Assembly: GCA_020161505.1 (NCBI GenBank)
Contig: JAIUNY010000006.1
Location: 1-64,000, forward strand
Source of the DNA: Armatimonadota bacterium
Lineage (GTDB): Bacteria; Armatimonadota; Fimbriimonadia; Fimbriimonadales; Fimbriimonadaceae
Length of the DNA: 64,000 bases
Reading direction: 5' to 3'
Position 1 is the first letter of the stretch, and each line of letters begins with the position of its first letter. Below the pieces are notes generated by a model. That model had not been told where the DNA came from, did no database searches, and saw nothing but the letters and a program-made list of their open reading frames with translations. The translations under genes were made by a program, and so were the position numbers. This document shows, one piece after another, positions 1 through 8,259 of the stretch.

Positions 1-246
1 CGCGATTCCGACCGCTCTCCTTTTCCCCCACCGCGCGAGCCGCCCAAGCGAGAGCCCGGTGCGCGGCTGGCAAGCGAGCGTAGCGCTCATCGCTCAGCCA
101 CGCCACCGGAGACTGCCCTCCGCCCGCACCCGCGACATACCACTCCCCTTGGCTCTTCCTCTTCCCCAATCCCTTCATCTCCTCTCATGTGCGGTTCCTT
201 CCCCGCTTTCCCCGGCTCATTGAGCCATTGGGCGACCGCACATCCC

Positions 247-801
247 CTATTGACGGCGGGCCGATTCGACGTGCAACAGATTCTGCCAAGTTTTGCCAAG
301 TTCGCTTGACGCTTTGCGCGCCATTCGCGACCATTGCACCCGAAGAGTGCCCGTCGGAACTCCGAAAGCCTCGGCGATCATCTCCCATTCAAACCCCGCA
401 GCCCGAGCCTCTGCCAGCACCACCAGCTCCGGAAACTTCTCCCGAACCTCCTCGATCATCAGATTCAAGTCGCTCGTCACCGAACTCGACCCATGCTCAT
501 CTTCGAAAGGCACCCACGCCACTTTTTGAATTTGAGATCGCATATCCAAAACCCGATTCCGTGCCAGAATCCAGACCCCTTCCGGGCCGCTCAGCTTTCC
601 CTCCTGAACCCGAATGTAGGTATGCACCACCACCTCCTGCTCGGCATCCTCCGAGTCCTCTCTCCCCAGTCCAACACGCCGAGCCCATGCCCGCGCACAA
701 CGACGAGCCAAGGCTTCCCACTCATCATTCCATCTTGGCAACTCTGTCAACGATTCCATCTCTGACGCGTCCACGCGCCGCAAGCACAACTGTTTGCTCA
801 T
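247..801 (-). CDS. ECF-like RNA polymerase sigma factor
   Basis: The 184-residue protein has a region-2-like helix block at about residues 45-95 (acidic EDSEDAEQE followed by GVWILARNRVLDMRSQ). A region-4 HTH lies at about 130-170 (GFEWEMIAEAFGVPTGTLRV). This is the two-domain layout of extracytoplasmic-function sigma factors, which direct RNA polymerase to a small regulon. No anti-sigma gene sits beside it. Instead it is divergent from an S24-type repressor. On the minus strand a TTGACA (832-837) and a TACTCT (808-813) lie 18 bp apart, with the -10 only 6 nt before the ATG, so the mRNA is probably leaderless. Operator-like repeats overlap this promoter. The family call is good; target genes and inducing signal are unknown. 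Confidence 0.72.
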   Translation of the reverse strand: MSKQLCLRRVDASEMESLTELPRWNDEWEALARRCARAWARRVGLGREDSEDAEQEVVVHTYIRVQEGKLSGPEGVWILARNRVLDMRSQIQKVAWVPFEDEHGSSSVTSDLNLMIEEVREKFPELVVLAEARAAGFEWEMIAEAFGVPTGTLRVQWSRMARKASSELGKTWQNLLHVESARRQ

Positions 802-879
802 GACAATAGAGTAGACGTATGACGACTATATTGTCAACGGGCCTTGACAAAATTTTCCACATCGTGGCAAAATGTCAAA
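801..879. promoter_or_regulatory. Divergent promoter with repeated TTGTCAA/TTGACAA half-sites
   Basis: The spacer between the sigma-factor gene and the S24 repressor contains TGACAATA (801-808) and its exact inverse TATTGTCA (829-836). TTGTCAA (831-837) is followed by its exact inverse TTGACAA (844-850), and another TGTCAAA lies at 874-879. The half-sites overlap the inferred minus-strand promoter. They look like operators for the repressor encoded at 872, giving autoregulation plus control of the sigma factor. A TTTTCCACA at 853-861 is one base from a DnaA box but stands alone. Confidence 0.55.
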
Positions 880-1522
880 CATGGAAGGGATCAGTGCCCA
901 AGAACTCCGCGAGTTCAGGAAGCAAAAGGGATTCACCCAACAGGAAATGGCCGAGAAGCTGGGGATCAAGCGGTCGCGCTATGCCAACTTCGAATCCGGC
1001 CTCAGCACGCCCGATCAAGAGATCCAAGTGCAACTTCGCGCCCTGGGGCTCTCCGACGAAGTCGGCCCCCCAACCATCCCGGCCAGCCAGCTGCAGATTC
1101 CCATCCCCTACCTCGGACTCATCTCCGCCAGCGACCCCGTGCAATGGACAGACCCCTTCGAGAGCGACACGTTCGAGTTCGTTCCTCCGGAAATGGGTGA
1201 CCCCAAGGGCCGATTCTCGTGCCGAGTGGCCAGCGATAGCATGATGCCCCTACTCCAGCCCAATGACCTTTGCATTTTCCAAAAGACCGATGTCCCGCGT
1301 ATCGGGCACGTCATCTTGTTCCGATCATTCGAGCACAAAATCACCATCAAATTGCTCAAGCACGATGGTGAAAACTTCATCCTGACCCCTCTCAACCCGC
1401 GCTACGAGAACGTCGTGGCGCAGGGCAATATGTTGGGCTACCTGGTCGGGATTGTCCGTGAGTTTGGAACGCAAAAAATGACGCTCTACGATGCCACCGG
1501 TATCCGCCACCAGGCGTTCTGA
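872..1522 (+). CDS. XRE-type HTH / S24 (LexA-like) transcriptional repressor
   Basis: The 216-residue protein starts with an XRE helix-turn-helix (residues 8-60, QELREFRKQKGFTQQEMAEK). It ends with an S24/LexA-type peptidase fold. The Ser of the expected Ser-Lys dyad is in VASDSMMPLLQPNDLC and a candidate Lys is in KITIKLLKHDGEN. The linker (YLGLISASDP) has no Ala-Gly pair at the position where LexA/CI proteins usually cut themselves, so self-cleavage is uncertain. A second in-frame ATG lies at 881. It probably represses itself and the divergent sigma gene through the half-sites between them, possibly as a stress or DNA-damage switch. That role is inferred from family and layout. Confidence 0.78.
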   Translation: MSNMEGISAQELREFRKQKGFTQQEMAEKLGIKRSRYANFESGLSTPDQEIQVQLRALGLSDEVGPPTIPASQLQIPIPYLGLISASDPVQWTDPFESDTFEFVPPEMGDPKGRFSCRVASDSMMPLLQPNDLCIFQKTDVPRIGHVILFRSFEHKITIKLLKHDGENFILTPLNPRYENVVAQGNMLGYLVGIVREFGTQKMTLYDATGIRHQAF

Positions 1523-1569
1523 TCCGGCCCTTCAAACAAAACTCAAACCAAACCACCAGATCAGGGCCA

Positions 1570-2748
1570 CTACGCCAAGCCAGCGTAGTTCAGCACTGTC
1601 CGCGCGATCGCCACATCAGTCGATCCTTCCAGCGCGCCCGCAGCCTCAAAATCGCGAGGCTCGCCAGATGACGACTCGGTGCCCAGCACGATCACCCGCT
1701 TCCCATCGGCTCCTCCGACAAACAGCATCTCCCGAATCTCGAGTTCCCGATTCGGCTCCATCTGATTCACCGCGTCGGCTGCCGCCTGAGCAACCGCCTT
1801 CCAAACCGATCCATTCGGCGAAGCGGATCCCACAATCTCCTCGCCTCCACGCTGAAGGTGCACCTCCACCTCTTCCGCCGACGAGACCACGCTCAATCGA
1901 CCCTGCACGGCAGGTGCCACCTCGACTGCCCCTTTCAGGGCCCCCGGCTTGTTGGCCAAGCACGCTTTACTCGCCAGGCCAATCAAGTTGTCAAGAGTGG
2001 CCGCCACGTGCGTCCGCGAAGGTTCCTGCGTCCGCTTTCCGCCCGAAACTCCGTACGAGAATCCAACCGGAGCGGGCACGCCATCAACTTCAAACGAAAG
2101 CTCCCGAAGCTCGCTCAGCAGCCCCAACAGCTCCGCTTGCGACCGAGTGGATCCAATCGCAAACTCGTCGCCGCCGTAGCGCACCAGCACATCTTTGCGC
2201 GTATCCACCAGCCGACCCAGAAGCTCGGCAAAGGCGCGCAGAACCGCATCCCCGACGGTGTGACCATAGAGCTTGTTGTACTGCCCAAAATCGTTGAGAT
2301 CAAAAAACGCGACACTGATCTCCCGTCCCGCTTCCAGCTGCTCAACCCCCCAATCCCGCAGCCGATCGCTCCACGAAAGGCCGGTATGAGCATCAAAACT
2401 GCGACCCAGTTCGGTGATAAACAGCAGGGCCGAAACCAGCCCCACGAATCGATCTCCATCAACGACCACCAAGAAGTCAGCTTGTTGCTGCACAAAAACC
2501 TTTGCCGCCTGACGCACCGGTTCGTCGGCCTGGAGTCGCATGCCGCCGCCTCGCATCAGCTCCGCCACCAGCACCTGGGGCTCGCTCAAAATCACCGCTT
2601 CGATGGTCACCAACCCGCGCAGAGCATCCCCCTCCATCACCGCCGCCGCGCCCACGCCATGACGCTGCATCGCCAGCAAAGCAGTGGCCGCATCATCCGT
2701 GGGCTGCACGGTGAGGGTATTCAAGCTCAAATCCGCGAGGGTTCGCAT
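1570..2748 (-). CDS. CBS-pair GGDEF protein (probable diguanylate cyclase)
   Basis: The 392-residue soluble protein has two CBS repeats (about 1-120) that could bind adenine nucleotides. A GGDEF domain follows (about 135-270) with an intact RYGGDEFAIG signature, so it probably makes cyclic di-GMP from two GTP. No EAL domain or transmembrane segment is visible. The last ~120 residues form an alpha/beta region I cannot place in a family. The gene is followed convergently by the S24 repressor and preceded by a separate minus-strand gene. A link between cellular energy state and c-di-GMP is plausible from the CBS-GGDEF arrangement but not shown. Confidence 0.85.
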   Translation of the reverse strand: MRTLADLSLNTLTVQPTDDAATALLAMQRHGVGAAAVMEGDALRGLVTIEAVILSEPQVLVAELMRGGGMRLQADEPVRQAAKVFVQQQADFLVVVDGDRFVGLVSALLFITELGRSFDAHTGLSWSDRLRDWGVEQLEAGREISVAFFDLNDFGQYNKLYGHTVGDAVLRAFAELLGRLVDTRKDVLVRYGGDEFAIGSTRSQAELLGLLSELRELSFEVDGVPAPVGFSYGVSGGKRTQEPSRTHVAATLDNLIGLASKACLANKPGALKGAVEVAPAVQGRLSVVSSAEEVEVHLQRGGEEIVGSASPNGSVWKAVAQAAADAVNQMEPNRELEIREMLFVGGADGKRVIVLGTESSSGEPRDFEAAGALEGSTDVAIARTVLNYAGLA

Positions 2749-2852
2749 TTCACCATCAATATCCCGACGTTCCGCCGGGGAGGCCGCATCCTACGACCTA
2801 GTCATCCCAAGTCCAGCACAATTCGCGCCAGATCCACTCCAAAACCACCATC

Positions 2853-3998
2853 CTAGGAAATCACGAAGGTCTTGCGAATCTCCGCCCGACATTCATCCAG
2901 TTTGGCCACCAGCCACTCTTCGTCCAGACGCTTCTTCACCGCCTGGCAGCGCCGATACACACTGCTCGGGGTCACCTTGAGGAAGGTCGCGACATCCCCT
3001 TCGGTCAATCCCGTCAGAGTCACCATCAGATAAGCACTGAGATCCCTCAGACTCGGAGAGCCTGCCCAATCCTCCGACTGCGACATCACCCGAAGAATCG
3101 CATCATGCACCGCATCCCGCGGATCCCAGCCATTCTCTCCGAGCACATACGGCATCAGAACCCCACACGCTCGGCACACATCATCGCGACAGGTCCAATT
3201 CGATTTCACCAGGCGGAGCCTCTGCAACGCGCCTCGAATGGATCGCGCGCTCCCATTCAGGTGCATCCCCATGAACTGGGCGACTTCTTGACTGATCTCC
3301 AGTTCCTCGATCCGGGCGAGCCGCTGCGCGACCAGCGCCCGCTCGACACTTTCTGGATGTCCGATTCTCGCGACTCTCCACTCTCGAGCATGCGGCAAAA
3401 GCGAAGCAAGCACGGGCCCTCCTGGCTCGGCGACAATACTGACGAGCGTCGGTCGTCGGTGCCGAACCCGACGCTCCAGCCGCGTGCGGAGTAGCTGCCG
3501 CGCTCTGGGGTGCCGCCAGGCATCTTGCAGATCGTCGAGGATCAACGTTTCCAGAGCGTCCGCTCTTTCCCGCGATCGCGCCCACTCGATCGCCGACCGC
3601 ACGGCGATCGTCTCTCCCGACTCCAACGCCATTGTGCTTGCCGTGGCATCCAGGAGGGCGGTACGCCCCCATCCCGCCGGTCCACTCACCACCAACAGAC
3701 TCTGGAGTCCTTGCGAGAAAAGGGCGCACGCTTGCAGCGCTTCCGCGTTGCTCGGCAAAGGTGCCACCGAAGCAAATCCGGTCGCCAAGGCCGGGCGAGA
3801 GGCGTCGGAAAGGCGATAGAGGGCGCGCCCAGATCGCTCTGGTTCCGCCGCCTGGCTCGGGATATGGTTCACCAACGTGGCAGCCATCAGCCTGTGTCCA
3901 ACTCGAGAAAAGAAAAAGGTGATCCGGGGTGTTTCCCCCGTGGTCACAACGCTAGTTTTAACATCTTTGGCCCTGACTGTCAAGGACTTCCCCGCCAT
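2853..3998 (-). CDS. DnaA/Hda-like AAA+ ATPase with degenerate nucleotide-binding and DNA-binding motifs
   Basis: This 381-residue protein keeps the DnaA order. A FASVAPLPSN segment opens the domain, like the FVVGPSN of DnaA. Then come a Walker A-like GPAGWGRT with Arg for the usual Lys, a Walker B LILDDLQ, and a sensor-2-like segment GSARSIRGALQRLRL. The C-terminal helical domain (about 315-365, AYLMVTLTGLTEGDVATFLK) matches DnaA domain IV, but the DHTTV DNA-contact motif is replaced by TPSSVYRRC. Arg in Walker A also occurs in Hda, the ADP-bound regulator of DnaA. The annotated first Met adds about 37 unconvincing residues; Met38 (3887) may be the true start. It is probably a replication-control or transcription-factor paralogue, not the initiator itself. 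Confidence 0.68.
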   Translation of the reverse strand: MAGKSLTVRAKDVKTSVVTTGETPRITFFFSRVGHRLMAATLVNHIPSQAAEPERSGRALYRLSDASRPALATGFASVAPLPSNAEALQACALFSQGLQSLLVVSGPAGWGRTALLDATASTMALESGETIAVRSAIEWARSRERADALETLILDDLQDAWRHPRARQLLRTRLERRVRHRRPTLVSIVAEPGGPVLASLLPHAREWRVARIGHPESVERALVAQRLARIEELEISQEVAQFMGMHLNGSARSIRGALQRLRLVKSNWTCRDDVCRACGVLMPYVLGENGWDPRDAVHDAILRVMSQSEDWAGSPSLRDLSAYLMVTLTGLTEGDVATFLKVTPSSVYRRCQAVKKRLDEEWLVAKLDECRAEIRKTFVIS

Positions 3999-4104
3999 CT
4001 ATTTCAGCAAGAAAGATGGCCCAAACTTACTCTTATAAGGCACTCTCGAACCTGCGAAAAGTGATTCAACAAAATTCGCGGGTTTCCCACATAGGGGGTG
4101 GAAA

Positions 4105-5343
4105 TCAGTGCTTGATCTTGTCCCAGTAAGTGGCGAAATCGAAGGTCGGCGAATGCTCAGAGTTATGGCAACCGTAGCAACTTTCCGCCCCTTTCTTAGG
4201 CATACGAACCTTTTCCGGAGCCTTCACATGATTCGCCGCCGGGCCATGACAACTTTCGCAGCCAACGTCGGTAAGGTGGGGCGTTTTTTCCCGGGCGACA
4301 AACCCCTGCGTGCTTTCTAGTCCGACAACATGGCAACCAACACATTCGGGATCCGAATCATGGAAATCCCGTTCGAGCGTCGCGAGCGCATCGGCATGCT
4401 GGGTGTCCTTCCAGATCTTGTATTCCTCGGTGTGGCAACTCTTGCACGCCTTCGATCCCGCGTAGGCCGCCTCGCTGGTTCGGGGCATCTGCTCCAGCAA
4501 CTTTTCCGCCCTCACCCTATCCTGATACCGTCGATAGATCCGCGCCGCATCGGGATCGTTCGGCGTCTCGTCATCCAGCCGAACCGCCTCGTAGCCATCA
4601 AGTGCCTCTCCGTTCCATTGCAATCGAAGCATGCCCTGACCCTTGACGCCAGGCGAAACCACCCAAACTCGACCGACCTGCAGGGGAGAAAACGCGATCT
4701 GCGATTCGGACGCGTAAACCACGAGAATCAGCTCAGGAAACTCCTTGGCCAAAGCCTCCCCCTCCTGCCGATTCCCCGCCGTCACCACCATCCAACGTGT
4801 CTCAGGCGAAGACTTCACAATCGCCCCCACCGCATCAATCCCCGCCTTCCCTCTCGCCGGATCGTGGTTCAGCACCCCGAATGGCCCCTTTCGGAACTCC
4901 GGCATCGTCTCCGAACTCGGAATCATCGGCGAGGTATCCAGAAGCGGCGCGCGCGAGAGTCGAGAAACCCCATTCAGCCCCGCATCACCCAAAAATCGAT
5001 CCAGAGGATGCAAAGCGATGACATCCACCGCCGCAAAACGCAAGGTCTCCGCCAGAGTCTCAACCTTCATCTCCGCCTGCCGAGAGAGACCCTGCGAGGG
5101 ATTCCCCTGGGCCAGCCTCCCCGTCTCGATCACCAAGGAAGGATGATCCTTGCAAGCCTCCTTTGTCTGAGTCACTCGGCGTCGAACCCCACCAAGCATC
5201 GGCTTCGTACACCCGCACGGCGTCAGATATCCCTGCGTGTTGCCCCCCACGACAATCGTCCAGGTCTCAGGCTGAGTGGCCTTGCCCTGCTGGAGAAAAA
5301 CGAACGGCACCAGCCCCAGAAGGAGGAGCCAGCCGCGCTTCAT
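4105..5343 (-). CDS. Exported tetraheme cytochrome c with metallophosphatase-like N-terminal domain
   Basis: The 412-residue protein has an N-terminal signal peptide (MKRGWLLLLGLVPFVFL). Four CxxCH heme-binding motifs sit in the last third: CKSCH, CVGCH, CESCH and CYGCH. The pattern resembles cytochrome c554-type electron carriers. The N-terminal ~250 residues, including GGNTQGYLTPCGCTKPMLGG, resemble the 5'-nucleotidase/calcineurin-like fold seen fused to such cytochromes. The expected metal-binding Asp and His residues look missing (VIETGR where VDSGD is usual). Its start overlaps the stop of the upstream DUF1573 gene by 4 bp, so the two are co-translated. It probably acts in periplasmic electron transfer; the redox partner is unknown. 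Confidence 0.82.
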   Translation of the reverse strand: MKRGWLLLLGLVPFVFLQQGKATQPETWTIVVGGNTQGYLTPCGCTKPMLGGVRRRVTQTKEACKDHPSLVIETGRLAQGNPSQGLSRQAEMKVETLAETLRFAAVDVIALHPLDRFLGDAGLNGVSRLSRAPLLDTSPMIPSSETMPEFRKGPFGVLNHDPARGKAGIDAVGAIVKSSPETRWMVVTAGNRQEGEALAKEFPELILVVYASESQIAFSPLQVGRVWVVSPGVKGQGMLRLQWNGEALDGYEAVRLDDETPNDPDAARIYRRYQDRVRAEKLLEQMPRTSEAAYAGSKACKSCHTEEYKIWKDTQHADALATLERDFHDSDPECVGCHVVGLESTQGFVAREKTPHLTDVGCESCHGPAANHVKAPEKVRMPKKGAESCYGCHNSEHSPTFDFATYWDKIKH

Positions 5344-6962
5344 TCAGAGATTCCTTGAATCGGGATCACGATAGGAGGTTGTCCGGGAAGATCGGTGGTG
5401 ACCGTCACGCTCCCGAGCAGAGCCCCCGCTCCCGACTTGCCTTTCCACTCCAAAACGAGCTTGATATCGCCGTTCTCCAGAGTCTCCGGCGTGGCACTGT
5501 AGTCCGGGCTGCTCGTCTCGATCTTCGTGATCTTGAAGGGCTTCCCGAGGCCCTGCAGCACCACATATCCCCGCGCCGCCGACCCCTTAAACTCCCCAAA
5601 GTAGAGAGTGGGAGGGAACGAAGCCACCCCGCGCTGAACATTGAATGCCCGGCTCGAAACCGGGATCAGGGGGTGATTGGTCTCGACAATCACGCTCGCC
5701 GGAACCCTGCCCTTGACGGCAGAAGGACTCAGAAGCACCGAAATCTTATATCCCTTCCGCGGAAGCGCAGGTTCATTGATTTCAGGATCAGCCAGCATCC
5801 CTTCCCACGGCTCCACCCGAGTCACCCCGGAAAGACCATAAACCTGCGTCGAGAGGATCTCCACCGGCTGATCCTCCTCCATCACAAAGTAGAAGACCGA
5901 AGACGCCCCGTTCTCGGTCATCTCCAAGATGCCACCTTCCGGACCGCCCAGCACGCGATGCACCGGTCGAACATAGCTCGTGACATCAATCCGCGTCACC
6001 GCACGCTCTGGGTCATCCGTGTAAACAAAAAGCGCCTTGCGCTGAGGCCCTTTGAAGTCCTTGGAGTTCATCAAGACCGACAGCAACCCAGTTGCCCCCG
6101 GGGCAATCGTGTCCGGAAAATTGAGCGTGAAGCAACTGCAATCCGGAACCACACGAACGGTGAGAGGAGCCTTGCCCCGGTTCACAATCTCGAACCTCTG
6201 CTCGGAAACCGTCCCTTGCACCACGCTCCCGGCATCCCACGATGTCGTCCCGAGATACGCACTCGGCACCGCATAAATCAGGCGCTCCTTGGCGGCCACG
6301 GCTTGCTTCAACCGAGCCACCACGGCCCGATTGGCGGTATGCATTTTTCGATGATCCAACCCAATTGGCCCCAATCGACCCCCGACCCCATCGGTGCGGA
6401 ACATGATCACGCCCGGCCTAGGAGCACGGGCAAAGCCGAGAGTGGCACCAATCGAATAAGCAAAATCGGCCGCAAATTGGTGAGACTCGATCACGGTCCC
6501 CACCGAAAGTCGTCGCAATCCAATCACCGACTCAAACCGAATATCCCCCGGTCCGGCACCATCGAACTCGACCATGCCTTTCGGGAGCCCCGTGACCTCA
6601 TCATTCGGAAGCTTTTCGCTGAACGAAACCGCCAGGTGCGGTATCTCGCCCCGCTTGGCTGGGCGGATCTCCAAGTCGGGAATCCCCCGCTTGAAGCTAG
6701 AGAGAACTTCCTGAACCATCCCCTCAAAGGTCGCCCGCTGAGCGGCGTTGACGCCTTCAAAGTCCACGCGATAAATCAGCACGTCCTCAGGGAACAGCTT
6801 CAGGACGCCTGCCGCAGCATCGAACTTCCCCGCTTCCAAGTGCTTCGCGGCGGTTGCCACCAACCGCTGAAACCCCGCCGACGAATTCACCGAAGGGATC
6901 GGGGCAATCTCTGCCGATCCCGCCGAGGCCACCACCACCATCGCGAGCAACGAACTAACCAT
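5340..6962 (-). CDS. Secreted DUF1573-domain protein
   Basis: The 540-residue protein has a likely signal peptide (first ~18 residues). A DUF1573 immunoglobulin-like domain lies near residues 240-330, with the family hallmark Cys pair in VVPDCSCFTLNFP and the PLTVRVV strand before it. A second beta-rich repeat region follows. The N-terminal part (about 60-200) resembles a matrixin-like or zincin-like scaffold but has no clear HExxH. A GAGGAT lies 8 nt before the ATG. It overlaps the downstream tetraheme cytochrome by 4 bp and is transcribed first, so both probably work at the cell surface or in the periplasm. Precise function is unknown. Confidence 0.75.
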   Translation of the reverse strand: MVSSLLAMVVVASAGSAEIAPIPSVNSSAGFQRLVATAAKHLEAGKFDAAAGVLKLFPEDVLIYRVDFEGVNAAQRATFEGMVQEVLSSFKRGIPDLEIRPAKRGEIPHLAVSFSEKLPNDEVTGLPKGMVEFDGAGPGDIRFESVIGLRRLSVGTVIESHQFAADFAYSIGATLGFARAPRPGVIMFRTDGVGGRLGPIGLDHRKMHTANRAVVARLKQAVAAKERLIYAVPSAYLGTTSWDAGSVVQGTVSEQRFEIVNRGKAPLTVRVVPDCSCFTLNFPDTIAPGATGLLSVLMNSKDFKGPQRKALFVYTDDPERAVTRIDVTSYVRPVHRVLGGPEGGILEMTENGASSVFYFVMEEDQPVEILSTQVYGLSGVTRVEPWEGMLADPEINEPALPRKGYKISVLLSPSAVKGRVPASVIVETNHPLIPVSSRAFNVQRGVASFPPTLYFGEFKGSAARGYVVLQGLGKPFKITKIETSSPDYSATPETLENGDIKLVLEWKGKSGAGALLGSVTVTTDLPGQPPIVIPIQGISE

Positions 6963-7018
6963 CTCTCTCTATCCTCAGACGCTCCAGAAGGGCCACACTG
7001 TTCGCCCCGTCCGACCGA

Positions 7019-8135
7019 CTACTCCACAAAGGCATCTTCGCCGGGCGGACGTTTCAGAAACGCCTCGATGAATCCATCAATTTGCCCATCCATTACCGCG
7101 ACGACATTGCCCGTTTCATGCCCGGTTCGGTGGTCTTTCACCATCGTGTAGGGCTGCATGACGTAACTCCGAATCTGCCGCCCCCATTCCGCCGGGCCGA
7201 TATCTCCTCGAATCGCCTTGGCCTTCTCGGCATCCTCCGCCCGAGCGACCTCCGCCAATCGAGCCGCGAGCATTTTGTAGGCCGCCGCACGATTCTTGTG
7301 TTGCGATCGCTCGTTTTGGCACTGAACCGTGATCCCTGTCGGAAGGTGAACGAGGCGCACCGCGCTCTCCGTTTTGTTGACGTGCTGGCCACCTGCTCCG
7401 CCGGCGCGAAGCGTGTCCTCACGAATCTCGTCGGCATTGATCTGAATCTCCGACTCCTCCATTTCCGGCATCACTTCCACCCGACAAAACGAGGTATGTC
7501 GGCGAGAAGCAGCATCGAACGGAGAGATCCGAACCAACCGGTGAACCCCGCTCTCTGCCTTCAAGAATCCGTAAGCATTCTGCCCGGTGACTTCAAATGA
7601 GATATTCCGATACCCCGTGACATCGCCGGGGGTTTCGCTCATAATTTCCAGCTTAAAGCCTTTTTCTTGAGCATATCGCGAGTACATCCGGAACAAGATC
7701 GAAGCCCAATCACAGGCTTCGCTGCCCCCTGCCCCCGCGCTGATTTCCATGATCGCGGTGCGATCATCGTGCTCGCCGCTGAGGAGAGTCGTGAGCTCGT
7801 AGGCTTCCAGATCCTTGAGAAACTGAATCGCGTTGCCATCGGCCTCTTGCTCAAGAGACTCGTCTGGCTCCAGCTGAAGCATTTCGTAGAACCCAAGAAT
7901 GTCTTCCAGACGCTTGTAGAGCGCAGAAAACGGATGGATGGTTTCCTTCAGACGGGCCATTTTTTGGAGTTGCTTCTGGGCGCTTTGCGGGTCGTCCCAG
8001 AAGTCGGGTTGGCTCGCCCGGTCTTCGTATTCGGTTAGTTGGGTTTGTAGGCGGGGGAGGTCAAAGATGCCCCCGGATAGCGTCTAACTGCCCGCGTGCG
8101 TTAGACAGCGCTTCATGCTGCTCATGGGTCAACAT
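7019..8135 (-). CDS. prfB: Peptide chain release factor 2, with programmed +1 frameshift
   Basis: RF2 ends translation at UGA and UAA. The main frame holds the SPF codon-recognition tripeptide ([14 protein letters not shown]) and the peptidyl-hydrolysis motif GGQ in [15 protein letters not shown]. The gene does not begin at the first ATG of that frame (7960). A 24-codon zero-frame leader from ATG 8135 ([10 protein letters not shown]...) reaches an in-frame TGA at 8061-8063. A +1 shift at CTT TGA C then joins [15 protein letters not shown] to the main frame. The result is 371 residues, the usual RF2 size. A TAGATT lies 7 nt before the ATG. This is autogenous control: scarce RF2 lets the ribosome slip and make more RF2. 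Confidence 0.96.
8061..8075 (-). promoter_or_regulatory. prfB +1 frameshift site
   Basis: On the minus strand the order is CGGGGG (8070-8075, internal Shine-Dalgarno-like), a 3-nt spacer CAT, the slip codon CTT (8064-8066), and stop TGA followed by C (8061-8063). This matches the canonical bacterial RF2 recoding site in motif, spacing and the weak TGAC context. Confidence 0.95.
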
Positions 8136-8259
8136 GAGGCGAAATCTACCTTTATTCTTATCCCGAACGAAGCAAACGGCCCAACCCGTCAGATACAATA
8201 ACACGTCTGTCTGATGGCTTCGTACGAATGGTCATCGGCGGCTCGAGGTTCGAACTAAC

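Noticed and set aside
1-246. Open frames in the first 246 bp
   Set aside because: Short, overlapping, low-complexity frames with no start signals. I see no supported gene or RNA there.
853-861. Near-match DnaA box TTTTCCACA
   Set aside because: A single copy one base from consensus, with no cluster or AT-rich unwinding region nearby. No origin is claimed despite the DnaA-like gene at 2853-3998.
4079-4104. Hairpin after the tetraheme cytochrome gene
   Set aside because: The stem is imperfect and the downstream T run is short (TTTTG), so a terminator call would be weak.
5163-7151. 662-aa plus-strand open frame
   Set aside because: It is antisense to the DUF1573 protein and prfB, is Arg/His/Pro-rich and matches nothing. 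It is a high-GC shadow frame.
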